A stretch of DNA of 64,000 nucleotides from Schistocephalus solidus (Eukaryota > Platyhelminthes > Cestoda > Diphyllobothriidea > Diphyllobothriidae): NCBI GenBank assembly GCA_017591395.1, contig WEDG01008989.1:37501-101500 (forward strand), in the 5' to 3' direction. Shown piece by piece: positions 32,113 through 44,560 of the stretch. The position numbers and the translations under genes were made by a program. Every line of letters starts with the position of its first letter. Positions within the stretch are counted from its first letter, which is position 1. The notes under the pieces are model-generated. The model had not been told where the DNA came from. It saw only the letters and a program-made list of their open reading frames with translations, and made no database searches.

Positions 32113-35100
32113 TCGCATTTTCCCGACCGTAGTCGGCGTGTGTAGGCACGCGTACATAAACGGAAAAAGGCATATCCCCAAGCGTAGCCAGCGCAAAATT
32201 ACGTGCCTACTGAGGTTGTTTGAATTTTCCATAAACACGTAAGAACCTCTTGCTGGGGAAACCTAGGATCAAATCGCGCACACGATAATGGGCCCCCTAG
32301 TTTCCTAGTTGGAAAGCCTGCCTTTAATCCTTATGAGTCGGTCGTTTAACACCGCTCTTTGTAGATGCACATTTTATGGCTAGAGAGGGCATCATGCAGC
32401 ATGTCTGTAACCTAATCGATGCATGATTTCCAAATATGCAGTTTATGGGGGAGAAGTAAAGGATCGTTTGCTCATCAGACAGAGTGTTAACAGCGAAAGT
32501 GAGACAATGACTAACGGGAATGCGAGTAGGACAGGACACTTCCTCAGCTTTATAGCAAAAGTAAACTGACCCACAAATAAGACTTTAAGAGACATTAGAA
32601 ATCCCGAAACCAGAACACAGAATAAATTTGGGCGGAATGAAAATGCGATTTTTTGCCAACCGACTTCAAGATGATAGCGCTTAGAAAACCTGAAATGGGG
32701 TCAAACCGATGATATGGTGGGCTCGGTCCCTGAGAAAAATGCGGTGTCTGGGAATAAGGCTAACTTAGCGTCAATTGTGACTTGTGCCCCTGACAAGAAC
32801 TCCACAAATTGTTATATTGGCTCTGCAACCTCACACACACACTCCTGTGGAGTAACCTCCATATCTGCGCACTGGTCACTGACTGGTTTAATCACTCTGT
32901 AACTGTCACATAAATCGACAATATTTTCGCTAGTTAGTCAGTCCCTTCCGTTTTATTTGGACATTTATCTAAAACTTAAATATTCACCTACGTTTTTTAG
33001 CAAGGGAGTCGAGACTTTATATTAGAAAGACAGCTGTTCTGTTTTGTAAAACCCAGCAGCTTCTAATATTTCGCTTTCTAACGGAATTTCCATTACTTGT
33101 TTCATAGATTTGCGTCAGTAATTTAAAGGAACAAATCCTTTCGTACGCACAAACATTCCTTGTGTTGAATGCGCTCCATCTGAACAGCATGAATATGCAA
33201 TAAATTACAACAAACTGCTGACTGCCTGGGAATTTCGGTTGTAACTGTGAACTCTCCAAAACGATAAGTTTCAGTATCTTATCTTTGTACCCTTTGTTTG
33301 AAGTTTGCTAGAGCATGCTTATAATTGTCCTCCGTAATACGGGTGACTTTGAGCTAAATTCCATGTTAAATTAGCCTTATAGTTTGCTAAATGTTAGGCG
33401 TAGGAGAATTAACTTTATGATCGGAAAGGTTAGTTTTCGGGTTGCTTAGCGTAAGGCTTAAGGGTACATCTGGGAGAGTGGAATTGATACCTCCCTGGAA
33501 TGTATCGCAAAACCTACTACAGTCCTGTTGGTACCTATGTCCATGGTAAACCTTCAACAGTCGCCTTTGATATTTTGGCATTTATCGCACTTCAGTTGCC
33601 ATCAGTATTTTGTATGGTGCACGCAATCTCAAATGATTTTTTTTACCTCTGGATAATTAGGTGTCTTCAATGGATCATGCTCCTAAATCTCCCAATCTAA
33701 ATTTCACAAGTGTGAAAAAGCTGAGGAACCTGAAATTTCTGGCTTATATGACGTTTGAGGCAGGTTTTTAGACTACGTTATAAACACCCTTCTGCCTTGA
33801 CAAGAAATTTATTTTCTCTTTCTCGTTTAATAAGCTTATATGAAAGCACATGCAATTTACTGTTCGAAATGATATAATACATTTGTATCTTGTGGACAAA
33901 AGGGTTTAAACGTGGTTTGCGTGCTTTGTGGTTATGACTATTCCCCTGTTGCTCTACTCCCAAGATTCATATTTTTTATTGTATAATAATTGCCTTTTTT
34001 GATTAAAAGTTATTCCGACTGCACAGCTAGGCTAAGTTTACTTGTTTGTACTCTTGAAAAGGTAAAAGTGTCTTATAGAGAGTTGCCGAATCGTAAGGTA
34101 CTTTTTAAGAAATATTTTAGGTTGTAGTATCGAATGAAAAAATACTTTCTGATTCCGATACATATCAGCTGCTTGTAATAAAAAAGCAGTTGTCTTAGAC
34201 GTTCATTGATATCACGTTTAACTACCACATGTTCCTCTATGTTGTCCAGTTTTAAAGATTCATTCTACCACATCGACAAAAATGAAATAAAATACAATAA
34301 GGCTTAATGCCCTTACCCGGGTAACCTTATTGATAATTTTATCATTTACATATTTTCGAGGAGTTAGCTAAAATAGATTTCAAATGACCTTATTTTGACT
34401 ACCAGGATTCGGTTAGGACTAAGAATTTTTGGTTCCAAACATCGCCTTACCATCATTCTGAGGATTATTGGACATGTGTTTATTAACGGCCGGTTAAAGT
34501 TTTCGATTAAAATATTGGCTTCAATCTGAACGATCTGTTTAAAAATAGCGTTGCTGTATACATGGTGATCTGATATGTCATTTCAAGGACTATTTCAAGC
34601 CTTGGTTAAAAAATCCAATAAACATATAGGATGCACTTTGGCTTGGGAGGTTGCTCGCAATTATTAGCACTACTTTAAAAAATGTGTTTTTTTAACAAAA
34701 TATTTTTACTCAATTTGACGCTTTGAATACATACAACGTTTATCAGTAAGTAAGTTTCTTTGTGTTAATTTCTTGCTGCTGCCTTGTGGATGGTTCCGAA
34801 GGAGAGATGGGGGGCAAAAAAATAAGTGTGGGACAGAAGCTCGAATGACTGCAGACGGCATCTCCACAATACTAGCCTCAGCCTCAAGCCACGTGCTCCT
34901 TAATGCTCTTTCGTGGTAGTGGTTATTAACTCGTGTGTGAATTCCATTTGTCTAAAAGTATGCGGAAGTAATTGGGGACATATTCATTAACCAGCACAAA
35001 AAATAAATAAAGGTGTTCATATTTGAGTTGTTTTGTAGTAAGTTAAAGCGAACCACTTTTCCTTGACAGAATTGAAGCGGCAATGTTTGTTAAAAGGCAA

Positions 35101-35187
35101 AATATACTGCACAAAATCTTAAATCAACTGCTAACAGACAATTTAGCGTCGCTGTCGGGAGGGTGTACTGTGTGGTTTATAGTAGGG
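32113..35187. other. AT-rich DNA, nothing recognised
   Basis: Scattered short open frames only. A weak TTAGG-like patch lies at 33390-33470. Confidence 0.4.
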
Positions 35188-35275
35188 TGGGCGCATGGGC
35201 GGTGACTTGCCCGGGAATTAGTTTAAGGTTATAGTAGACTAACCTTGCATTTACCGCACTACCTTCCCATCCAAC
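35188..35275 (-). repeat. Partial third copy of the 375 bp repeat
   Basis: The reverse complement shares GTAGTGCGGTAAATGCA, CTACTATAACCTTAAACTAA and GCAAGTCACCGCCCATGC with 23384-23453. Confidence 0.65.
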
Positions 35276-35483
35276 CATCTTTGTCTTGTGTCTTCACGGA
35301 GAACCAAGTACCTAATGCGGGATTGGACGCAGCGGAAAGAAAGCTAATCAGCCTGTCTACGCGCTCCACACTGCTGGGCTCTGCATGAGCGACCGGTTTT
35401 TCAAGTGACCGCACGCTGCATGAGCCACCAATACTTATGCGTGCCACCAAATTTGTTATGGTTTCGTGCTCCCAATAAAGCAT
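35259..35483 (-). other. Repeat-associated open frame
   Basis: A 74-codon minus-strand frame with protein-like text, including AHAEPSSVERVDRLISFLSA and ASNPALGTWFSVKTQDKDG. It runs straight into the repeat at 35188-35275, so it is more likely part of an unclassified mobile element than a host exon. No domain recognised. Confidence 0.3.
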
Positions 35484-35499
35484 GCCTTGCTCTCTTCTC

Positions 35500-37700
35500 G
35501 CATCTGTATTAATCTCGCGAATCTAATGCATCGCCCGCTTTAAGGGCATACATTTATTTAGATTTCAAAATGAGCACCTTTACTCCTGCCAACCGTGTCA
35601 GGGATGAGGGCTAGTTTGCGCAACTACCCAACATCTCAGAACTTCTTCCATTTGTTCTCTTCCTCGGGAGCTGATTAAAACTCTTATAGAGAAGTCTGTG
35701 ACCTATTTCTTGAGAAAAAAACCGCCGATGAAATACTATGCCAGCGTAGTTTTATAAAGTATACAAGATTTGCATCCCACTGAAGTTTTACTTAGGCAAT
35801 ATAGCCTTTAAGATTCATGGTACGAGTGAACAACAAGTCGAATGAAAGTACTCCTTCAAACAGAGCACGCAGGTCAGAAGACTAGGAAAAAGGCTATGTT
35901 TTGGCATGATTCTGCCTAAGATACGTAATGAAACTTGCTTCTGCAGCATTTTCTGACACGCGGCCATCTAAGAAGGGAATGGTATGTGACAAAAAGGCAA
36001 GATCGTCATATGCGACCAAATTCAGAGAAAAATAACAGGTCAGCGAGTAATACGCTACCGTACTACATGCCAACGTAGCCTTAACTCTATGCACTGTGCT
36101 TTTTAGTAAGCATTCGTTGCCGAGTTAGTAGGGTCGTTCATTATTTCAGTGATGGCAGGAGGACCGAGGTATCGGGCCAAATTTGAACTTCCTTTCGACG
36201 ACTATTAGGACTCCACAGTATTTTCAATATGCATCTGTTTTACGTGGTAATGAAGGATCGCAAAACACAGGCCTCATTCTTACTCCAATCAAGGATCCGA
36301 ATAAAAGTAAAGGTCAGCTGGGCATGACATAGTGCACAGTGGTCGACGTGAAGTAAAGCCACTGGATCTCGTAATCAACACGCCTGTCGGGGCAACCCAA
36401 CAGTGAATGTTAATCCCTAACGAAAACAAAAGATAGAGTTAGGATTAGGTTGAGGCTCTCATTTTCTTTATTTAGCCCCATCCATAAGAATCCTATTTTC
36501 AACGGTCCCATTTTACTCGCTGGCCTATCCTTTGCACCCTGAGTATAGTCACATATTACGTTCTTGACGGTAGCAGTTTTTATTTACGTCAAATTAACGT
36601 AAATCATGAATACACATTTTTTATGTCAGAGATACATTATCCTGACGTCTGTCTGATACTGTTCAGGTTTTTGCAACTTCACAGTTTCTCAACTAAGACG
36701 ATTTTGATTAAACTAGTCAAGTTTGCTTGGGATGAACGATCTACAAAAACAACGTTTAAGTATTATTGATGCCTTTAAGACGATTTAGACGATGATGGCG
36801 TTCAATGCTGTCGTTCATTCTTCAGCCTTATGGTGTATTGTATGGGACGGAACGATTTTTTTTATTGTTTTCACCGATGCTAATTTTAACCTGGACTATA
36901 AAGCTTTATCCTAACAGCTCCATGTGTTTATGATATTATTGGAAAAATTTCCATTCATGTATTATGATAGTGCGGCAAAATGAAAAAAATAGCACTTTGG
37001 AGCTTAGGAATTATTTCCTGATTTTTTCAAAACTGTTCTTTTATCGAGTTTATATTATTCGCAAATGCATTTTATGTCAACGTTGTTATTCAAATTCAAA
37101 TTCTTTGATTCTGAGTTACTAACTTCTAAGCTCTACGTATAAAGTTAAGATAGCTTTGATTTTTTGGGCCATAAATGCTTTTCGTGATATGCAATTTTGA
37201 ATGCCCTGAGAAAATGGTAAGATTTTTTCTTCTTTCAAAACGTCAGACCAGTTAGTGAGGCGATTTAAGTTTTTAATGTTATTCCTTATGACCTTTACAA
37301 GCTAAATAAAAATATGGACGCATATAAGACCATGAAACTGAAAAGGCATGCCTAAGGGGCATTTTGACTGGAAAGGCAATAAAAGTCCCTACTGTCCCTT
37401 GCTGCCGGAATAACGGTTTCCTTATGCTGCAGTAAAATTTCAACCTAGGAAGTTGTCCAATATTTGGACTTATTATAATTTTTCATTTAAATTGCATAGT
37501 TTTATGTGTTATATTTTGGAAAAACCTTTTATACAAGGATTTTTTTAACCTTTTTAACTCTCCTTTTCTGAATTTCGATAAAGCCTTTTGCATAGGCTCT
37601 GCTAATTCCGCCTTTCATTTGATGGATTTTAGTTTTGACCAAAGCATGCGTTACCGCATTTAATTAAAATTCGCCGTCATATGAACCGTAACAAAGACCG
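35500..37700. other. AT-rich DNA, nothing recognised
   Basis: No supported gene. A short TTAGG-type patch is present near 36430-36455. Confidence 0.4.
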
Positions 37701-37711
37701 GAACTGCACTG

Positions 37712-38345
37712 TCAGGAAGTCGAGAGGCGTGTCTTCAAGGTGTAAAAAGCAATGGGGATAATAAAACGCCATGCGAACCGGCTTAGACGGAGGTTCACCA
37801 CGGATGGCCAAATAGCCTTAGATTTGCTATGTGGCACTTTTGAGGTCCCAACCCCTAAAGTAGACACAAGGCCAACACCACCTCCCGTCCGCAAGGGCCA
37901 TAGAGAAACACAACCGCTGAAAAAACTCATCATGGACCCGAAGAATAAGCGATATGAGGTCCACCTTTCAAAATCGGGAGGTGTTAAGGAGATTGGAACC
38001 GCAGTCGAGTCGTGGCCCAAGGTGAAAAGAGCACGCGATGACGGACACCGAAACAGGCCACCAATCAGTGTGAACCACTGCACCGAGCCCGCGTGAAGCT
38101 CTGACACACGCGTGCGGCCCAAGCTTTCCACAATTTCCCTCGAGGGGTTTCCAGCGTGAGATGCGACCAATCAATGTGAACCACGTTGCAGGCCAGAAGG
38201 TTTCAGAACGCTCTCCGCTATTGTCACGCCATTGGCCGAAACGTTCGAGAATACCCAGCACTCAATAAATAAACGAGAGTTTAGGTGCTAGAGATCCGCT
38301 GTCTTCTGCCGGTCCAGAATAAAGTGGTTTTACCAGAAAACACGT
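37712..38345 (+). mobile_element. GC-rich island, probable retroelement 3' end
   Basis: A GC-rich block inside AT-rich DNA. On plus it carries a basic 114-codon frame (37752-38096) with KRHANRLRRRFTTDGQ and PTPKVDTRPTPPPVRKG; on minus, a 152-codon frame overlaps it. The sequence ...CCAATCARTGTGAACCAC recurs at 38061 and 38167, 106 bp apart. AATAAA occurs at 38264-38270 and 38319-38324, followed by GTGGTTTT. An LTR-like or other transposon 3' end is my best guess; no protease, RT or integrase is visible. Confidence 0.35.
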
Positions 38346-39159
38346 TTTCCATTCTCCTTTTCCACACCGGTTTAAACTTTTAACAACATTGAAAGGAAAA
38401 TTTTCGTGAGTCACATGTGTCTTCTGACAGCACTAGTTACTTGCAATACCACTTACACATTAACCATTGAACAAACTTGTATATTTTGATCGACTCTCAA
38501 ACACTAATTATACTCAACTATGCACTGACAAAATTTTCGGCCTTTTCAAATGTGGGTTTTGACGTTGCACCCTACGTATCGATTAATGCGGCATTGGTCA
38601 ACTTTTTGTGCAATATAGAAAGAAAGAAATTGAATTTCGAGGACTTACAGATCGCAAAATTGCAGTTTGTGTTAGCAGTGACATTGAAAAAGCCCCTAAA
38701 ACACAAAGGTTGCCATGGAAATAGAGACAATTAGCAAATCCTGACTACAGAATGGACTCTGTGATAAGAAGGCCATCTAGGTGTTCTGTAGCTCATTTTG
38801 CGTTGGAATGGTTTCTTATATCTTCCAACGTGGAGTGCACCTAATACCAGCTTACCATTTATTTACTTTACAGTCTCTTACCACAGAATACGACTGACCA
38901 ACATCAGAAATTGATAGAGTATTACGCATCCGTTAGAAGGCACGCACAAAATTAATTTTCCATTGTGGTTGTATATAAGTAATAGAGAACCGAAAGAATG
39001 TAACTATATATTGTCCTGCTTTGGCTTGTTACCTTGAGAAGAATGTTAACCTTATTTTTTGTATTGCGACCAAGTATGCATTTATCTTTTTTCTTTGGTA
39101 ATTCAGCTGCTTGCACGTGCAATTCATGATAACCTTCGTTCAACAGTGTTCGGATTTGA
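38346..39159. other. Non-coding, nothing recognised
   Basis: AT-rich; one 85-codon open frame (38477-38734) without supporting features. Confidence 0.4.
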
Positions 39160-39410
39160 TTTGTTGATGAACGCTCACCGATCGCTAATGGAACTCACTC
39201 GTCCCGCTCTGCCTTGAGGCTCACTCTCGAGCCCCGCCAGCAGCCGCACAGCTTTGGACTTCTGAACAATGGGTCGTGGGTTCGAGCCTCGCGTTGTGCA
39301 CCACCTGGGGTTGGGTATGACTGGCTGACGACGACTAATGAGCCAGAAATGGCCATTTCACGTTCCCTTGTCTTTACCGGAAATATTCACCTGCCTAGTG
39401 TTCGACATTT
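39160..39410 (+). repeat. tRNA-related SINE
   Basis: Contains GGGTCGTGGGTTCGAGCCTCG, including a B-box match GGTTCGAGCCT (39279-39289), preceded by an anticodon-arm-like ACTTCTGAACAATGGGT. The first 100 bp match 6905-7036 (reverse strand). The far end, CTTGTCTTTACCGGAAATATTCACCTG, resembles 6897-6923 in direct orientation. A clear A-box is not visible and no full cloverleaf forms, so it is not a tRNA gene. Confidence 0.5.
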
Positions 39411-41129
39411 TTATCTGGATAGAAATTTCCCAACAGGTTTGGCGAGGTTTTACGGGGTATTTCAAAATGAATATATATTTCATCATATGAATCTTCTAAC
39501 ATGCGTGTCATTATAGAATTTTCGCCATTTAGGTTTAGAAAGTTAGCGTAAACAGACACTTGGCTTCGATGAAATTTCACATATTAAATCCGAATATGAG
39601 TGTTTGTGATCGCTGAAAAAAATAAGTTCATGCTTTTTAAATCGAAACTAACAGTGGTGCCAAATTTACCCAATGAACTGTTTTAATTTTATGCGATATG
39701 GGAGTAAAATGATGTAATATTATTTGAATTGTTTTCAAATCTTTCTTAACAGCAGTTGGTATACTCTTCAGAAAGTCCACGAACTATAGGAAGAACTATT
39801 TTTGATTTGCATTTTCCTTGTGGGTTGCATTGATGTTTGCCTCTTTTTTGAATTCCAATTTCTAAGGAAAAATGAGGTTCGAACGAAGAGAACCGTTGAG
39901 ATTTTGCCAGTCGTGGAGAAGTAAATGCGATTGAATTACATACGATAAACGTTTACTTTTGTGACTGTCAATTGTTTCCTAGCACACTTAAGAGAGGAAA
40001 ACGTTGAGAAGAAGAGACGTCTTTTGGCCCCTTGATATTCTAATAACGAAAATGACCTTTTGTTAATCCATAAGTTAAAAAAACGTAAAATAAGCAGATA
40101 TCTCACTTACAATATCAGGAGAGTTCTTACTTTCAGGAGTTGGGTACGCGTAATGCTTAACAAACGCTTGAACTACTGCGTGCCTACGCTTTGCTTGTTT
40201 GCACGAAAAACTTAACAGCCGGTTTATTAACACCTAGGCAGTTGGATTACCCACACAGTGCCTTCTATAGCATAGGCCTATTCGACCATTTAATCATGCA
40301 TGAATATATTTGACCAGCTAACGCTTCGAAATTCACCACCGTACCTTGCTCTACCTGGTCGATCACACAACAATCTATTTCCAAATAAGCGTACAGGCAA
40401 TAAATCTCCATAACGTGTCATGCATCACTCACGCAGCATATTTACGATCCACTTTGCCAGTGCCGGTGGGGTCCAGGGAATATCGCGTGAGAGAGCGTGC
40501 ACGCACCATTTCAATGAGACTTATCCACGGAGATGTGGCGTGAGTAGACAGGCAGTTCAGCCCTGTCGACCGCTGTGTCCAACTCTATTCACATCGGAGT
40601 TTACTTGAACATTTGGCTGGTGCGTGAGAGAAGAGGAAGCGTGAGGTGGAACCTGGGACATCAATCCTCATGGCAACTCGGCGCACTCGTAACGGCAGTA
40701 TTTCCAGCGCACGTTAGCCTCTCACGGCGCGTTAATCATTGCAGAGTAACCAACGTACACGTTAACTTGTTTCTTCTCAGAGCTGAAGCATAGGTTTCAA
40801 TGACTGTTAAATGGGGCTTTTATGAAATTGTCAATCATGAGACATCCTAGCTGCTTTTGCAGTATTCTAGTGCATACCGTGAGAAGAAGTTCACACGTGG
40901 CACGCGTTAACAGGTAGACGCGAGCGCTGAGACAAAAACTATATTATCCTGACATTTCGGATTCTAGTTCCAAACCATCTTCAGAGACAGTATCAGACAC
41001 GGGTACTTTGTACACAGGTAGTTGTGGTATTTATAGGATGCGGTGGCTAAGCTTTTGCATGCCTGTGGCAAATAATGGTTCCCCTACATCCAGGATGACT
41101 ATCCTCCAGTGTGCTCATTGTTTGATGGC
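39411..41129. other. Non-coding with a GC-richer patch
   Basis: 40340-40800 is richer in GC, with overlapping short open frames and no recognisable domain, perhaps an old element. 40870-41129 continues from the Penelope copy at 41130-41710 and may be its 3' untranslated tail. Confidence 0.35.
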
Positions 41130-41710
41130 CAGCATGCGGCTCACTATCCACTGAAATTTCATCAACCTTGTTGGAATTTAGCGTGAAGATTTCTCGAGCA
41201 CCGCCTCGCCGGCAGTAGCTTTGGAAAAAAATTTCGACTTCGCGCTCCCCGAGTGACTGATTGCCTTGAACAAACTGATGCTCAACACCGAATATGGGTT
41301 GGAGAGGTCATTGCACTTTTTAATAGACTGGGGGCCTGTAAACCATGATTCAAGAAACTCGCGGTTCACGTGATTATCACTTCTCGCGAGAATTTCCGCG
41401 TCATAGAACTTAAAGTTTTGGCCAGTTCTCACCAAATAAGCCACGATCTGGTAATATGCGTCATTTCACCGCACTGCTGCCACGTGTCCGGCAATTCGCC
41501 TCCGGAACAGTCTTCCAGTTTCTCCGACCTATTTGCTTTGCTCGCAACTGCACTAGATCCGATAAACAAGACCAGATGTTTTTTTTGCCGAAGCAATGGG
41601 TCCCTTGGTTTCTGTACCTAACGTCGAATGGTTGCCAACCATGATTCAAAAAACAGAATTTTCATCCTTGTTAACGTCTGTGCTCGCACAAATCTCCAGT
41701 CGCTTTGTTT
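41130..41710 (-). mobile_element. Penelope-like element family A, GIY-YIG endonuclease fragment
   Basis: Minus-strand order: ATIRR...KPRDPLLRQ (linker), GLVYRI and CSCEQSK (GIY equivalent and Cys pair), VGETGRLFRRRIAGHVAAVR (YIG/GET core and catalytic Arg), QNFKFYDAEILARSDNH, then REFLESWFTGPQSIKKCNDL. The Tyr of YVGET is a stop codon, and there are other stops. It is the best-preserved endonuclease of the three family-A copies; the reverse transcriptase is missing. 41178-41444 is its longest open piece. Confidence 0.8.
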
Positions 41711-42929
41711 TTTTTCTTGTTATTGGAGCAAGTTTTATGAGAGAAATAAAAAATTGCGCTCAATGCTACAACAGTATTTATCATCATTATCTAATTCCCG
41801 CGCAAGTGACCATCGCCTAGCCCTCCAAGTTGGGGCAAAGGCGGAAGTTGTTGACTGCGACAATTCAACTGCCGGTGTCCGTGAGAGTGAAAAAATTCCG
41901 GGAAAAGTACTAAAGAGCACTCTTGACAAATTATTTTTACGCCTAGCTCAGAAACTGAAGACAAAAATTGAAAAGATGCAATAATTTTGCGCTTTCAAAG
42001 GATTCCGTTCAAGAAAGCTTATGCAAAACGACAGAAATATATATGAGTCATCCTCGAATCACGCCAAAGTCACAAGATATTTGTATGCGTATTTATACTT
42101 GTCCCACGGGTAATATGTAAACGAGCCTATATCGCTCCTCTGAAGGAAATATATTCATTTTTGTATATTCATACAGACTTTTTGTCCCTTCGCTGCATTT
42201 GTAAATCTCCAAATGACAATAAGTCTTAAATTTATGTTTGAAATACATATTTTTTCAGATTAAATAATCTTTCTCGATTGCTGAACATATCGGAAGCACC
42301 TGATATTTTGTAGCTGACAATCGTACCTGTCTCGTTTCCATGTTTGTTTCAAGATTTTAACTAATCGATTTTACCTATGCTGATCACTAATGTTCTCCAT
42401 CAAAATTAATCCAGCAATTGTTTCATACACAAACTAACCTATAAAGCAGATGTTCACAGCATCTAGCGCACTGGCCCCTTCCCCCATCATCCATGTTCTG
42501 ATAACAGGAAAAAGTGGGGGCAAATGGAGACCGGCTTGGTCGCCGTCACAGACAAGTTGAAACAACCCACCTGCGAGTTCAACACACAACCTGACCCCAC
42601 TTCATGCGCTGCTATAGAAACCGGGATTGGCGACGCTTCATGCGCTTCACTGACGCTGAAAAATAGGACTAAACGCATTCTGCTAAGGGAAGTTGAGATG
42701 TTATACGTAAAGGTGGAATGTATGTGTGTGCATCTGGTGTCGATTAGGTACGTACGTATCGAAGCATTGTGTGGGAGTAGGTAGCGCGTGTTATGGAAAT
42801 GGGCTATGAACCGTTTATCTTTGCTGAAAATATTGATAAATGTGCATTTGTTTGAATAGGCGCACGCGACAACCGACTGTTCTGGATCATTCCTTTTAAA
42901 TGAGAAGTAGATGACCTGTTTACGTCGAG
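41711..42929. other. Non-coding with ambiguous open frames
   Basis: Overlapping frames at 42487-43026 (minus, 179 codons) and 42524-42784 (plus, 86 codons, METGLVAVTDKLKQPTCEFN at its start) suggest a once-coding repeat, but I recognise neither. A frame at 41628-41984 (plus) overlaps the Penelope end. The region is next to the minus-strand LINE and may be its 3' flank. Confidence 0.3.
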
Positions 42930-44560
42930 GATCATGGGACCAGTTCAACGTTCTCACTGCGGTGGATTTGGATGCATTCGACCAGTTCGTTGCGGTCGCA
43001 GAAGGGACAACATGAGAGTGTTTCAATGAAGCTTATTGTGATTTTGATGCTGCTGGTGGTGATGGGGCTATTGTTGGTTGCAGAGTTGTTAAGTGCCGGA
43101 TTTTGGCAGTTCGTAGTGGAAGTGAGCTTGTTCTGGCTGCCGTAGGTGAATGTCAAAGGTAGTTAGGACACATCAGGCTTACATGACTGTGCATGACAGG
43201 ACTTTAAACATTTGTCCGTTGGTATCCATGTGATGAATTCGCAAATGAGTGACCCAGTGGACAAAGGTTGATGTTGGGGACACGATGCTGAAGAGTTAGA
43301 CTTAAGTTCTTACTACCCATGGGAGGAACGATGAATCTGACGTTGGTTAGGACGTCAGAGTTGTTCTAACTAGTGATATCCAGTGTTAAAGTGGTGTTCA
43401 ATGGTGGGACGTGGACTGGCCGAGTTGAGAGTGCACTAGCACAAGAGGTGTAAAATAAAGTAAATCATTTACTTCAACGTTCCTTGACAGTGTGCATATG
43501 AGAGCAGTGATTATGTGCTCAGACTGTTGACGTGTCACACTGATTACTGTTAGCTGCTCTATTCTGCCTAGACTCTACAGTGCCTTTGGCTCTAAGGATT
43601 TCTACTTCAGCCTTTAGTGCAGCACCTCATACCTGCCTGTCTTAAGCGACATTTTAATGGAAATCAGGATTGCACTTTTGAACCTTCCTTAATTTAAACG
43701 TTTTTCGCTTTAGCTGGATCACCATTAACTATGTCACTCGAATATACTTCGCCGGTTGAAGTGGTGGAGATATGCTTCAGCATAACGTAAGGACTTAAAT
43801 AATGCTGGTTTTATTCCATGATTCCAGTATCTGACATCTTCTTCCATACTTTCATCTTCTTTGGAGTAAGCTAAGGTGAAAATGATTGGATAAACACACT
43901 TGAAATTCACGCACGCACTTGCCGTATCAGCCCTGAACTTAAACGCTGTGTGAAAAACAGCCACACAGCTACTTAATTTTGTGGTGAGGAGGATGTTTTG
44001 GGCGCTCCAGATGGGATCTTCTCTCTGGCTAAATGGTTCCGTGTCTCAGGTTCGATGCCGGCTATTATCTTTATTGAAATGGCCCTCCCCAGGTACGTGA
44101 ACATATCCTCTATTGTTGGGCGAGTTCCATTGAGAATGATGCAAGATTTTGTTAGACTCATCAGTTGGCACCAGTTGATGCGTAACCAACACACACAACG
44201 TGTTTAAGTGCAGTCCTGAGTTGGAGCAGACGGGGGCGAGCCGATCTGCACTCTTCTGCATTTTCTTTACCTTTACATTATGAAGCACGCCGTAATCCGC
44301 GAACAGGAGATGACTAAATTTGCATTTAAAATCATCTTGATGCATTCAGTTGCACAACTATTCAACAGTTTTCTATCAATTCGTAATAAAGGCTGATTTC
44401 TGGCTGCTGATCCCTGTATGTGACCATCCACGCTGCAATGACGATGAAAGTGCATAGGATGGGAGCAAGTGTACTGCCCTTCTCTTACCGCATTTCCCCT
44501 CATTTCAGTTGATTCTTTGACTGAACTCTTGTGTTTGACAGGTGCGCTCATTCAGTGCTA
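42930..44560 (-). mobile_element. Second LINE copy, strongly decayed, same family
   Basis: Minus-strand reading from 44560 downward: HTGISSQKSAFIT-like remnants, then HLLFADYGVLHNV (motif C, 44291-44302), MQKSADRLAPVCSNSGLHLN (matching MQRGMGLFAAACENFRLRIN of the first copy), LNGTRPTIEDMFTYLGRAIS (thumb), and near 43200-42940 finger remnants VTHLRIHHMDTNG and CCPFCDR...QIHRSENVE. Motif C again has Asp-Tyr in place of Asp-Asp. The segment between 43260 and 43985 is not readable as LINE and may include another insertion. Confidence 0.65.

Noticed and set aside
37712..38170. 152-codon minus-strand frame as a host gene
   Set aside because: Overlaps a comparable frame on the other strand within a probable repeat; no domain and no splice context.
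39271..39293. Possible tRNA gene
   Set aside because: Only the B-box and part of the anticodon arm fit; no acceptor stem or A-box. Annotated as a SINE instead.
44040..44075. Second B-box match (GGTTCGATGCC) near the minus-strand LINE
   Set aside because: No flanking tRNA-like arms and no second copy of the surroundings in this window.
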